NCBI GenBank assembly: GCA_018257865.1 | Contig: JAEUBA010000018.1 | Coordinates: 62,001 to 126,000 of the forward strand | Reading direction: 5' to 3' | DNA: 64,000 nucleotides | DNA from: Stereocaulon alpinum | Taxonomy: Eukaryota; Ascomycota; Lecanoromycetes; Lecanorales; Stereocaulaceae | In this document: positions 23,980-35,231 of the stretch, in pieces | Layout: each line of letters opens with the position of its first letter | Position numbering within the stretch: the first letter of the stretch is position 1 | Notes under the pieces: generated by a model | Told to the model about the DNA's origin: nothing | The model's input: the letters and a program-made list of their open reading frames with translations, nothing else | The model's database searches: none | Program-made: the position numbers and the translations under genes

Positions 23980-24596
23980 GGTGCGGAAGTCAAAGAGATC
24001 TAAATGCACAAGGTTTGGGGGGCTGCAATTCGATATCAATGCTTTGTCGGCTTTCGCGTTCGCGTAGCTGTGTAGTCGTGGTTTCGAGGGAGAAAGTTGG
24101 TGCAGTAATCTGGGATGCTGAGGAAGAAGAGAATAGTCTAGAGAGGAGAAGAGTGTCCATTTTAAAGGAATGTTGGTGGTAACGCAAAAACAACGCATAC
24201 GAACACACAGCCGCGCTTATCGCACCTAGTGGCGAGAATTACAAATATGGCTACGAGGCTATATGGCGTGCTTATCTCACTCTACCTAATGCGGAAGCAT
24301 ATCAAAGTATGCTTTGCCTAGCCATGTCCCCGGTGACCGATGGCAGCTTTCATATGTAGGGCGTATCCTGGCATGGTTGTGCCACAGTCCTCGCATGACG
24401 CTCATTGACCAACCTTGTGTAGTCTGAAGGCCGAACGTTTCAGACATCTGTAGAGCATGAGCATCGGAAGAATTTGTACTATAGGTGGCTCAAGAACATA
24501 CCTAATACCTTGATACTCGACCATCATATGGCCCACGAAACGTTGGTCAATGGCAACCCCATGCCATTAACAAAATGTTTCCACATTTGATCATAC
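23980..24596. other. Intergenic between ATX1 and CIA1
   Basis: Promoter of the copper chaperone gene and 3' region of the WD40 gene. No further gene or repeat recognised. Confidence 0.5.
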
Positions 24597-25979
24597 TCAA
24601 ACGTCCAAAGTCCAGACCTTGACCACTCCGTCATCTCCAGTGGTAATAATCAGATCTTCCTGCCCAGAAGCACTCCCTCCACCCTTGTCTCTCCTTGGAG
24701 TCCACGCCACATGATTGACCTCGAAGACATCATGAGCACCCTCAATCTGTGCCACGATAACCCATTCAGTGGCCTGTTGATATGGTTCGCCTTCTGCTGG
24801 CTTCTCTTCTTGGCCATCGATTTCCTGAGTTGTGTCCTCATCTGTAATCACACCATCCATAGGCCCGGCCCCATTGGACTCTCCTTTACCGTTCTCTTTA
24901 GGTTGCGCTACCACAGATTTGGATGTCGGCTCTGCACTGGCCTGTCTCCACCTCTCTTCGTAGACAACAATAGCACCATCTCCTCCTGTGCTTACAACCC
25001 TTCCACTCTTACTCCAAGCCACAGAGTATATTGGCCGACTGTGCGCCACGGGCAACCTCGCCTCCTCAACCCAGTCTTCCTCCGAGCTACCACTCCTGAT
25101 GATGCTCAGCCTTGACTGCGGAACCTTCTCTTTCGGATTCCTCCTCCACACCCTGATAGACACATCATCAGAACAACTCAGCAACCTAGGCCCACTAGCT
25201 TCCCTCTTCCTCATCCACTTCTCCCCTGCCTCCTTCCCCTCAGCTTCCCCATAGATCTTCGGCGTCACCCCCTCCCAGCTCACGCACCAAACCGTGCTTT
25301 CGTGGCCTCTCAAAACACCCACACAACCCCAATCATCCACATCCTCCCTCCAAAGCCTAACATCATCATCATAGCTCGCACTAGCCAAGAGCTCCTCCTC
25401 CGGATGCCAGGCCACACATTTGACATCACCCTCATGTTCCTGTAGCACAGCAATAGTCTCATAATCATCCTCGCCCACCTCTTCCCATATCCAGACACTC
25501 TTATCTCTCGAACATGTAGCTAGTAGATTGCCTCCAGTAGACCATGCAACGCTCTTGACCTCGCTCTCGTGGCCATCTAGCACAATAGCAAACCGCCATT
25601 CTTCGTCATCATACTCATCAATATTCTCATCTCTGGCATCAAAATCCACTGGCGTTACCACAGGTTTGGGGTTCAGGTCATCGGTATCATATCTCCGCCA
25701 AATCCCCACACTGGCGTCAAAGCTGCCTGTAGCGAGCACACTTTCGCCCTTGAGGTTTGGTTTCCAGGCGCAAGTGCGTATACTGCGTTTGTGGCCGCCT
25801 GTGATAGTGGAGAGGAGGGTGAAAGAGGTGAGGGAGTAGATGCGGACGGTTTTGTCGGACGAGCAGGTTGCGAGGAGAGGAAGAGTGGGGTGGGGTGCTG
25901 TGAGCCAGGCGCGGGAGGGGGAGGGAGGGCTGAGGGTTGACAGGAGAGAAATCTTTGGCGAAGAGGATGGGGATGGCAT
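24597..25979 (-). CDS. CIA1: Cytosolic Fe-S assembly WD40 protein CIA1/CIAO1
   Basis: A single-exon, 460-residue seven-bladed WD40 propeller. The family is the targeting subunit that docks cytosolic and nuclear apo-proteins for Fe-S cluster insertion. It opens with LTAPHPTLPLLATCSSDKTV. Successive blades read HKRSIRTCAWKP, GHESEVKSVAWSTGGNLLAT, QEHEGDVKCVAWHPEEELLA and RGHESTVWCVSWEG, closing with IEGAHDVFEVNHVAWTPRRD. It is longer than the ~330-residue yeast protein because of inserts, notably an acidic one (DENIDEYDDEEW) after blade 2 and a Glu/Gly-rich one between blades 6 and 7; fungal orthologues commonly carry these. No intron is needed. Confidence 0.94.
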   Translation of the reverse strand: MPSPSSSPKISLLSTLSPPSPSRAWLTAPHPTLPLLATCSSDKTVRIYSLTSFTLLSTITGGHKRSIRTCAWKPNLKGESVLATGSFDASVGIWRRYDTDDLNPKPVVTPVDFDARDENIDEYDDEEWRFAIVLDGHESEVKSVAWSTGGNLLATCSRDKSVWIWEEVGEDDYETIAVLQEHEGDVKCVAWHPEEELLASASYDDDVRLWREDVDDWGCVGVLRGHESTVWCVSWEGVTPKIYGEAEGKEAGEKWMRKREASGPRLLSCSDDVSIRVWRRNPKEKVPQSRLSIIRSGSSEEDWVEEARLPVAHSRPIYSVAWSKSGRVVSTGGDGAIVVYEERWRQASAEPTSKSVVAQPKENGKGESNGAGPMDGVITDEDTTQEIDGQEEKPAEGEPYQQATEWVIVAQIEGAHDVFEVNHVAWTPRRDKGGGSASGQEDLIITTGDDGVVKVWTLDV

Positions 25980-26625
25980 CCCGATTCCTTGAAGATGTGG
26001 AGAGGAGGTTTGGTTGGTACCTTATGCATCAGTTTATTGCCCAACTTCAGTTTCACAAGCGGCAATTTTACGCGGTCTAGGGCTCGGTTGAAGTTTCCAT
26101 TATTGTACTGAGTCAAGATATCTGTCATCCATCACGACAGACTCAATGATAACAATGAGGTTCCATCCCATCCCAATTTCTTGAGCTTGACGTCAGTCTG
26201 GTGAATGAATTAGAGCAATGGTGCTAATCTATAGGTGGGTTGTGATATAGGAGGCGATCCGCTGTCAGATATAGCGTGGGAGAGAATTGCTCTCGGAGTT
26301 ATCCTTTCTGATCGCTAGCACCAAAGATCTTCAAATGATCATTCGCTCCAAGTCATATCTCACTTCTGTCAGAGGTAGACCTCAATAGGTTTGAATCTAA
26401 CGGCATAACGGCAGGGTACCATCCACTCTCATTACGTACCCTCGTCACACACTCTTTGCTTGGATCAACGTGTAGAAGCTGAATGGGACTCTAGGCTGCG
26501 GATCCTTCTGATATGTAGTTCTGTCTATCAGAAAATGTCGCTACCTGGTAGAAAAACTTGTTTGTGATCCCTCGTGCCTTTCCGCCGATGCATTTTACGA
26601 CGAACACACAAAGATCAAACCTCGT
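25980..26625. other. Intergenic, nothing recognised
   Basis: Upstream of CIA1 and downstream of a rhodopsin-domain gene, both minus strand. The minus open frame at 25673-26128 is mostly a shadow of CIA1. Confidence 0.5.
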
Positions 26626-27944
26626 TCAAAAGACATTCCTCGCCCTCGCCTCTAGACCTGATGTAGAGTCCCAGATACAATGGTCGACGTCCACAGTACG
26701 TTCCACCCGAATTTCTCGTAGCTCAATGTTATCATTAGCACCCCTACTTGTGACATTGGTTGAGTATTCTGGCTGGGCAACCAGCTTTGTCTTGCCGGAT
26801 TCGCTTGGGTTCGAGTATACTTGATAGGGCCCTTTGCCGTTGTGGTGGGAGCGTGCAGCTCTAATTGGCTTGCCTTTTACAACTTTGTCGTAAAGGGGTT
26901 TGAGTGTGGGAATACAACCACAAACGATCACGAGCGCATTTTCTATACTATGAAGTGATAGAGTCAGGATCGCGCGCATAAAGTAGAGGGAGAACTGGAG
27001 ACACGACTCACAATGTCCAGAGCCAGAGAGCATATGTGTCCCCTGTGGATCGTTAATGATACGATTCGTCAGCGAAAACTTGAGAAAACCGCATCTACCT
27101 ACAAGTAAGATCTCTTCGACTGCTCAATACAAGCAATTGTGCAGTTTTGATAGCAGAGCATATCCCAGCACTAGGAACATTTAGTGGCCTTGCCCCAAAG
27201 AGTGCTTGCAGCGTTTCGCGTACAAGAAACCAAGGCCCAAGAGGATGCAAAGACCAAATTTCTTCTTAAGGCTCATTTGAAGTCCGTGAATAATTGTTAT
27301 AGGCATTGCCGCGAACACGAAACTCATGAATGCACCATAAGCTGATTGGAGGAGGCTGATGTCCATATTCACGGTTGGATTCCAGCAGCGTGATACCGGA
27401 ACTGATTCCCACTGCGCCTTCATCGGAGAACATTGCGCGAAAGTCGTGATTGCATTCACAAGGGTGATAACCATGTATAACGATACGCTGCAGTATACGA
27501 ACCACTTCCTCCAGATGGTATTAGGACCGATGATCCTCAGTATCAGAAACCCGACGCTAGATATTCCGAATGCCAAAGTGAACGAGCCCAAAGGTTCGCA
27601 CGTTAGCATGTACTTGAGTATGAACGCGTGCTCATCGGGCGTCAGATAAAATAAATGCCTTGATCCCCCGTGTACTATAGCCACGGAGATTATCGCAGTA
27701 GCGGCGGTATTAAGGACCTAGCAGACTATCAGCGTATATAAATGAGCCCAGGAGTCATGTTCAGTACCCAGGCAAGGAACATAGCGTAATCGTCTAGCCC
27801 CAGGCTCTGAATTTTGAGCCGGACGAAGAGTCTGGCGCATACGAAAGGAACAGTAATCGTGAACAAGATCCAGAAGCATGCGAGTAGAGAGGATTCTCTG
27901 TTACGGTCGCCATCTGATGGTCTGCCTCCATCCCGTGACTCCAT
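26626..27944 (-). CDS. Rhodopsin-domain (SAT4-type) integral membrane protein
   Basis: A 363-residue seven-span protein from five exons: 27944-27768, 27717-27224, 27170-27103, 27042-27012 and 26947-26626. The introns are 50-64 bp and the fourth exon is only 31 bp. The start is the ATG of MESRDGGRPSDGDRN; an upstream TTG-started extension is disregarded. Landmarks: SLGLDDYAMFLAW (the DDY motif after span 1), YMLTCEPLGSFTLAFGISSV, the CWNPTVNMDISLLQSAYGAF region of span 5, and the rebuilt AGICSAIKTAQLLVL, TYALWLWTFIENALVIV and CGCIPTLKPL. It is distinct in intron pattern from the two other rhodopsin-domain genes nearby. Function unknown; no retinal-lysine assignment is made. Confidence 0.84.
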
Positions 27945-30594
27945 GAAAGCGGAGAACCAGCTGAGAGGTGTCAAGCTCAAAGACTTGGATGAGAGAGCCC
28001 AAATATATGATTACAACACGGCGTGTTAACCTCAAATGAAACGAAAGAGAGAAGTCTTTGAGTTGTTCTTGCAAAAGATCGTAGAGATGGACCATCCGTG
28101 AGCAATATTTGATAGGATCAGAGGAGGGGCGCAACCTCTCCCATAGTGTTCTGCAAGGGTAATTGCACGGGCACAAGACCCTGCATATGCCTAATTCTTC
28201 ATGCGTTATGCTGAAAAATCTCTCGCCGCACCGAGTTGTCACATCAAACGTCTCATAACAATGCAGTTCCATCTGGAGCATCCGATGGAGGCAACGAGAC
28301 ATCAATCCCCACTGGCTTCATTTTTGATCATTCAACTGCATAGAATTAACGTGTTTGACCTAGAAATAATGTAACAAAACATCGAGTTGCCGTAAATACA
28401 TTTCAGGGGTATGATGTCAGGTCTTGCATACCATTGGGCGAGAGTCGTACTGTTGTTGCGCGGCAAAGACGCAGAAATTCGTACTCTATTTAAACTTTTG
28501 CAGTATGTCAAGACGTAAGCAGCGTCCCACATCGGATTCTGTACTCGTCCTACAAGGATTGCCAGCTGACCGCCTAATCGGGCACTAATTGTACCCACGA
28601 AGATGCCAATCAGTGAATGGTCGCAACTGTAACCTATTACGGACTTTGCGTTCGCTGAAATTAGACAATCACAATCGATGCAAACAAGGTCACCATATCA
28701 CCCACACGGGAACTTACTACGTAGTCAAAAGAGCAGGGAGATGAGATGTCTTCCTGCAGTTCCAGTATATGAGCACAGCCTACACATCTCATCCGAGTAG
28801 AGCTAGGGTGTGTGTTAACGGAAGAGTCTCCACTTGTCCGATTTGCTACTTACAGTAATTATGTTATATAAAGCTTGGTTCACCAATCAAGCCCCAAATG
28901 TAGGCCCGAAGATAGAAGATATCGGCCCCGAGAACTCCGCTGTCGCGGGCTAGCTGGTTAAAGGGTTAGGGCCGTTAGGGGGCTCATACAGTACAGCAAA
29001 CGCCAAGACAGGTTTCATGCCTAGACCCCCACCATTAGTCTCATCAGCCAATAGGCGGCATGTCGCCCTCTATACAATCCCATGGTCTCTGGAATGGACT
29101 GTGGACCTACTTTTACACTATCTGTAAAGGTAGCAGCCAGGGGAATCGCGAGGACTCCGTTATTGTTCATACAGGGGCTCGCTTCGAGGGTATACTTATG
29201 GCAGTGCCCACCCAGAAGATTGGAAACACGTTTGTTAGGCGCTGACGAGGGGGCCTTGGTGGGAGATGTTCTTATATGCGGAATTTGAGTCGCTTGATAC
29301 AGTACTTTCCTAGAGTGAGATCCGATGGATTGCAACTCTATCAACAAACGCCGCAAGATTACAGCGATGATGTTGTCGCCACACTCCTCGCCAAATATAA
29401 ACAGGAATATATGCTCAGCTCTGCTAAGAATCCATAATTTCCCTCGCTTCTCTCCCTCCCTCTTGAACTCGCTATTACGCTACTTTCGCTGGCAACAGGT
29501 CGTTCACTTCGGACTCTGCACTATGCCCTCAGTCTGGGTGGCGGAATCATACGACATGACGACGTGGATCTTGGTGAATTTTACGCGAAATTCTACGACA
29601 GGGTCCCAACGCCGCACAGATACCTTGGTGACATGTACCCCAGAATTCCACCTAGAGAAGACTCAGACCTCGGAAGGGATTATATCCAGTGTGGAGTGGC
29701 TGCTTAGCCCGTAAGAAGCATACATCCCCTACTGTACAATGACTGAAAGCTTCTTATTCAGGTACGGTGGGAGGTTTAATAGAAATGCCATTGTTTAGAG
29801 CCTAGCCCAATGTCCACCTCATGGCGAAAGCTTGCAGTCCTAGTCTTCTTAAGTACCTAAGCTAGCATTCGAATTCTGAAAGGCCTATTCTTCCTTCTAT
29901 GCTCTACGCCCCGCCGCTGGATCGACTTTACTAGGTAGCGCAAAGCCCGAAGCACCCATCTTTATGGGGTTGTGACTTCTTTTCCTCTCGGTGGAGACAA
30001 AAAGGTACTAGTCCCAGCCGAGGACTAGACCACGCTGGGTTCTTATCCCAGTCTCATGTTGGCCTGTGTTCTGCTGGGTAAGTAGCAGGCAGTGCAAGCT
30101 TCGCTAGTGAAGGATTCAGGATTCGAGATCTTAGGATTTGGTACGCATGACACATAAAAAACTTGCTTTGACAATGCTCCACTTCTCCAAAATTCCTGAC
30201 TACAATCGGCTTTCCTGGGACCAGGCAAGCAAACAACAGGCCGAAACTACTCCTGAATACGTCCTAGGGCTGCAGTGATGGTATCCTCCATGCAGCGGGC
30301 CGATCGGCCATCGACATGACAGCTGAGCGGATAGCATGACCCTCACTTCCTCAACCCGTAAGCTGCAGCCCTGAGTGAACGAGGTAGGTAGGCTGAGTTG
30401 AATGGGTTGCTTGAGCGAGGACATGGGTAGGGACTTTCGTCCCTCGGCCGCTTACTATGCAAAACCACTAGGCTTACCTATCTGCTAGAAAAGCTGCACG
30501 CCAGGGTGTACGGAAAGCGTTCAAGACTCTTACTGTTTAGCATCACACAACCCAAATACTACCGAGATCAGACATAAACGCTTGACTCGGCGAC
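27945..30594. other. Gene-poor region, 2.65 kb
   Basis: No complete gene recognised. A minus frame near 28600-28500 reads GTISARLGGQLAILVGRVQ without a start or family match and could be a gene fragment. Two TTAGGG hexamers occur near 28966 but are too few to be telomeric. Many stop codons in all frames suggest old, decayed sequence. The last few hundred bases should hold the promoter of the O-methyltransferase gene. Confidence 0.4.
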
Positions 30595-31962
30595 ATGACC
30601 ATCACCATGCCTGATCTCGTAAATGATATTGAGGCTGCGGCCAGTGCCTCACCTGGTTCCATCGAGGAAGGAGAGCGATTGAAGCTTCTTGCTGCTTGCG
30701 AGAAGCTGAGAGGCGCTCTCGAAAATCCCTTCGAAGCGACTGTGCGAATCATATTTGGGGTAAGTCGACACCCATTCTCACAGACGATCAGTCTTTTTGT
30801 CAACATGTGCTTGGCTTGTTGCTGGCATCTGTAGGGTCACCGGGCCATGGCGCTCCGACTGGCTTCTGATATGAAGTTGTTCGACGCCGCCACTAAAATG
30901 AATGGCGGTGAAGTACGAATCGAGCAACTTGCAGCCGCAACTGGCGCCGACCCGCTACTTATCAGTGAGCATCGTCTCCCAAAGATCGTGTGATACGGCT
31001 CCTGACAGTGAGACAGTTCGTATCATGAGAATGCTCGCTGGAATGAGCGTGTTCAAAGAGGTCGAGAAGGATACTTTCGTATCAACGCCCCTTGCCGCCA
31101 CTTATGTCACCGGCTCTCCGTTGACTGATGCAGTCACCCATATGTTTGTGGACCTTGTCATCGGCTTCTGTAACTATTTGACTGATGTTTCTTTTCACAG
31201 AACTTTCCAAATCGGCATACTGTCCAGACTCCCAGAATACTTTGAAGAGCACGGCTTCCAAAGCCCAAGCGACGCATATGACGGTCCCTTCCAGTTTGCA
31301 ATGGGCACCAAACAGCACTACTTCGAATGGCTCAGATCGGATCCAAAGCACCAACAAGCGTTCAATACTCTAATGATAATCGCTCGGATGAACCGAGACG
31401 AGGAATGGTTCGATTTTTACCCCGTTGAAGAGCAGTTGCAGGTGGCGGGGTCTGAGATGTTACTCATCGACATCGGAGGTGGACTCGGTCATGATCTGAT
31501 TGCCTTCAAACAGAGATATCCTCAACTGCCCGGAATATAATCGTCCAGGACCTGCCGATAGCCATTGATGATGTGAAGGACATGCCATCCGGCATTGAAG
31601 CAATGAAACATGACTTTTTGACCCCTGAGCCAATCAAGATCGCCAAAGCCTACTATCTTCGCAACGTCTTCAGTGACTGGCCAGACAAGCAAGCTCGGGA
31701 GATACTCAACAACATCAAGGCTGTCATGAACAAAGAATCACTTTTGCTGATCCATGAGGCTGCTCTACCAGACTCTAACATACCTCTCTATCCCACCCAG
31801 CTCGACATGTCGACGATAGCACTGTTTTCTTCCCTATATCGAACACTAACGCAGTTCAAGGAGCTCCTCGATTCTGCAGGCTTCGAAGTGGTCCAGATCT
31901 GGACACCAAAGGTCATGGTCCCTGGGGCTGGAACTTTGTTCGAGGCAGTGCTCAAGGAATGA
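30595..31962 (+). pseudogene. O-methyltransferase, frame broken within the catalytic domain
   Basis: A class I SAM-dependent O-methyltransferase of the type found in fungal secondary metabolism. Exons are 30595-30759, 30835-30964, 31017-31143 and 31201-31962. Seen: a dimerisation/winged-helix N-terminal part (IRIMRMLAGMSVFKEV), DGPFQFAMGTKQHYFEWL, the SAM-binding LLIDIGGGLGHDLI, then YYLRNVFSDWPD and LLLIHEAALPD. Just after PQLPG, around 31533-31538, the frame shifts by one base. The in-frame reading stops at TAA 31538-31540 (~253 residues), while the homologous continuation (IIVQDLPIAIDDV) runs in another frame to a normal stop. No intron fits between. Where related enzymes have HDW with the catalytic His, this one has SDW. 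Either a decaying gene or an assembly error. Confidence 0.78.
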
Positions 31963-32428
31963 GCATGCGTCTATATCATGCGACCCGAGCCGCTCTCTGC
32001 ATACTCAGAAGTGAGGCCATCGCTCTTTTATCTTGGCATGCGTATTGAACAAAGACTGACTACATGTTGTGAAGCAATTTCTATCAGCGCCAGCTTGACG
32101 ATCCTATCAAAGCGGCTACGACGAGGGATGCGAAGCAATTAAGGTCGGTTTGCAGCGGACTGTTCTTGCAGGACTAGCTCTGGCATAGCATAAAAATTTG
32201 TAGAAGCCTTTAATAGACTACTCAATCGCCCAAACGTATCGTAAAACACCCAGGGGATGATCCGATGTGGCACTGCGTAGACCTCCAAACCGAGATACCT
32301 GCTAGATCTATGTGCCAAGTTTGTGTACATGTATGTGCGCCATGCTGTCGAAGAATGCTCCATCTTCTCGGCCTGTGATCATTCCGAGGCCACCGAATGA
32401 GCCCATTCACAGCAGAAGAATCCATTCT
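31963..32428. other. Convergent intergenic, nothing recognised
   Basis: 3' flanks of the O-methyltransferase and of the minus-strand membrane protein gene. No repeat or gene seen. Confidence 0.5.
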
Positions 32429-33607
32429 TTAGCCTAGCAATTCGGTCCACGAAGGCTTGTATGTGTCGACAGAATTATAGATAGATGTATAGTAAATTAA
32501 CATAGCTGCTATATTGGCCGTTGTGATAACGACGTAGATCGTATCTGGTTGCGATTCCTTCTCGAGGTCGAATAATGTAGTAAACAGCAACTTCAGTATA
32601 GCTCCGTAGATATAGGTAGAAAGTGATGTAGAGAAAACCATTGCAGAAGTCGTACCCGCCCGACGCGATTCGAGAGCCCAATGGTCGAGGCCCAATGGAA
32701 TCAGCAAAGGCTCCAGGAATATTGTGAAAGCATAGAGCAGGAATGACACGTAAGCACAGAGCAACAATAACGCGTAAGTGTTTAGACCAAGCATCCATAA
32801 AAATATTCTGGAGGTCGAGCTTGACGCGGGTCCGGACCGAACAGAGTCAAGGAATCGATCAGATATCCATTTAGTCCCACCGCCAAAGCCAGTTTCAGAG
32901 CTCGAGCCATAGCCAAAGACAAGAACTAGTGATACGGTGTACATGAATATCAACATATTACATGGCAATTGGACTGACTCAATTCCCTGACTCTCGATTC
33001 GGGGGTATCTGGTGACTCCAGTTATCGTGGCAAGAGTCTGAACAATTACCCAGGAAAGGAGGAAGCCATACGAGCGCATAGAGGCATCAACGGGAAAGCG
33101 AGCGACAATCTGTTTCAGAGAGTCACAGAGCAGGTTCGAGTCAGGGTCCTCTTCATAGACCCGCTGCGCCAGGAATTGGAGTCCTTCAAGGACCAGAAAG
33201 TTGGCGAAGTAGGCCAGCCCCCAGTATTGGGTCAAAGGTATGCGCCTCATACCGAGAAGCTTGACAGCCTGCGGCAATGCCCCGAATACGAAGATAGATA
33301 AACGAAACCACCATGTGCGCTCAAGCTTGGGCGGGTCCACATGTCCAGCCACACCGGGTCCTTCAATTATACCTCGGAATCGAGCTGCGAGCCCAATACT
33401 TTTCTTGATTGAGAGTGTTATTATATAGAAGAGTATTATCAAGGCAATGATGCAGAGAGTATCAAGGAAGCAATAAATGGGCGACAAGCGGGCGGTGCGA
33501 GCAAATCTTTCATCTCTGACGAATCCAGAGCCAGGAGACTGCACAAAAGTGTTCAGCCCCAAGGCCATGACAGCCCAGAAGGCGCTCTGGCGAGATACCA
33601 CTGACAT
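32429..33607 (-). CDS. Uncharacterised polytopic membrane protein
   Basis: A single-exon, 392-residue protein with about eight hydrophobic spans and no domain I can name. The ATG at 33607 (MSVVSRQSAFW) was chosen over a GTG two codons upstream. Visible stretches are IYCFLDTLCIIALIILFYII, a Pro/Glu loop (PPKLERTWWFRLSIFVFGAL), ALPQAVKLLGMRRIPLTQYW, and C-terminal spans around LWMLGLNTYALLLLCAYVSF. The middle span pair is separated by an acidic loop (YEEDPDSNLLCDSL). The sequence composition and uninterrupted frame support a real gene. It resembles, from memory, conserved hypothetical membrane proteins of Pezizomycotina; function is not inferred. Confidence 0.75.
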   Translation of the reverse strand: MSVVSRQSAFWAVMALGLNTFVQSPGSGFVRDERFARTARLSPIYCFLDTLCIIALIILFYIITLSIKKSIGLAARFRGIIEGPGVAGHVDPPKLERTWWFRLSIFVFGALPQAVKLLGMRRIPLTQYWGLAYFANFLVLEGLQFLAQRVYEEDPDSNLLCDSLKQIVARFPVDASMRSYGFLLSWVIVQTLATITGVTRYPRIESQGIESVQLPCNMLIFMYTVSLVLVFGYGSSSETGFGGGTKWISDRFLDSVRSGPASSSTSRIFLWMLGLNTYALLLLCAYVSFLLYAFTIFLEPLLIPLGLDHWALESRRAGTTSAMVFSTSLSTYIYGAILKLLFTTLFDLEKESQPDTIYVVITTANIAAMLIYYTSIYNSVDTYKPSWTELLG

Positions 33608-33819
33608 TCTCACAAATTATGATGATGAGTACAAGAGCGTGATACGGCCGGAGTGATGCCTTGACGTTGCAACCTTCAGCCGCAATACACAGGTGGGGCA
33701 ATGACACAGCCCCCAACCAAAACACGTGACACGATCTAGCCTAGACCTTGGCGCTATGTACGACAAATGCACCAATCAAAGGGCGCTAGACTTCTTACAA
33801 CTTGTTTTCCTAACAAGCT

Positions 33820-34610
33820 CTATGCTTTCTGATCCTGCCTCAGCAACCATCTCAATTGCTCAAATGCCTCCGGCGTAACTAGCTCTTCCAATCTAGTCTC
33901 AGTCATGAAATCATGATCCGCATAGTCGAAGCCTGGGATGACCGTCTATAATTGTCGGATCATTTCGTTAGTAGTGTACTTGAGTGCCCAGTAACGCGTT
34001 TTCATATCCGAAGGGGATAACGAACCTCACTAATCAATAATCCCTCCCGGCTCCCCTCACCACCCTCCTTATCCTCCAACAGAAAGCTAGCCTTGTATTT
34101 CCCTCCCTCTACGATCCACTGCAATTTCTCTCCCTTCGTTACATCCCCCCCTACAACGAACGTCTCCACTCTCGCTTTGCTGTCATATCTCACCTCGTCG
34201 GCATGGATGATGACATATCGTCCCCGCCCCTTGTGCAATGTGTGTATCGTTCTTGCTTTGTTTCTGTGAAAGCCGCCTTGTGGACTAGATGGGGTGAGCA
34301 GATAGAATATCGATGTTGAAGCGCTGCGTTTTTGGGAAATGACTGTTCCGACTGTTCCATCATGACTGCTGTCTGGAAGTAGAGCCAATGTATCGAAACT
34401 CGGTGCTTTTCTTGTACACGAGAGAAATGGGTTAGGTATCTGATACGTGTCACGGTCTGTTTCGACGAAGTAGCCGCCTTCGATGTGTTTCTGGAGGTGC
34501 ATGGTAGAGATCAAGCTCTGAAGGGGTGGAAACTCTGTAGAAGTAGAAAGCGCGGTTGGGAAGCTTGGGCGGAAGGGAGATAGGGTGTCAGATAGGGGTA
34601 ATGAACCCAT
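33820..34610 (-). CDS. DUF985-type cupin
   Basis: A 236-residue RmlC-like cupin of the Cupin_5/DUF985 family. Exons are 34610-34026 and 33945-33820 (80-bp intron with donor GTTCGT). The family core is visible in order: LQKHIEGGYFVETDRD, ISQKRSASTSIFYLLTP, GGFHRNKARTIHTLHKGRG, VETFVVGGDVTKGEKLQWIV and, after splicing, LISETVIPGFDYADHDFM. The C-terminus reads TRLEELVTPEAFEQLRWLL, the usual end of the family. The enzymatic role is unknown; some relatives are described as epimerase-like or sugar-binding. The start is the first ATG in the frame. Confidence 0.9.
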
Positions 34611-35231
34611 TTCGGGAACCAGATTTCTCAGGGAACGAGATTAAAACGAAAGCACGTGCGGCTGCAAATAGTTGTGATCGTGAGGTGGGACAATTGGTGG
34701 TAAGATATAAGAAACGGTATATGCTTATTGCTTATGCGCTGAGTGGCGGTCAGAGCTTAGAAGAATCTTAGTGTAATAGAGGTTGGTAAGCAAGCAGGGA
34801 TGTCGATCCCATATTGGACATGTCATCTAAGGGAATACGGGACATTTGTCAACGTGGTGCATTGATCGTAGTGAAGAAATTCGCAATCCTTCGATGACAA
34901 GCCACCTACAAGGAGATTCTTTACCGGGATGCAAGGGTCGCGTACAAGCCCTTACCATTCACATGTGGAGAAAAGTGCATCCATCGACAAGGTTCCACGT
35001 GCTGGCCCAAACGAAGCTCGACGATACGGACTATACGTCAAGCGGATATAGTGGAGTTGAACATGCAACAGAACCATTAGAGCCGGTCGATTGGTTCGAG
35101 CAAGCTCTGACTCGATATGTGCAAATATTGCAAAGCCTGCCGTTTGATTGGAGCAACGCAATGCTATCTGTCGGTATAGGTTGACGAAATGGCAACACAG
35201 CGATATGCTAAAGTACAATGATAGCTAGCGT
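34611..35231. other. Intergenic, nothing recognised
   Basis: Promoter of the cupin gene and 3' flank of the MHYT gene. A plus-strand open frame at 34846-35184 begins with TTG and has no resemblance to a family. Confidence 0.5.

Noticed and set aside
28960..28985. Two TTAGGG hexamers suggesting an interstitial telomere
   Set aside because: Only two copies, not in tandem register; expected by chance in 64 kb.
34846..35184. 112-codon plus-strand frame between cupin and MHYT genes
   Set aside because: Begins with TTG, lies in the expected promoter of the cupin gene and matches nothing.
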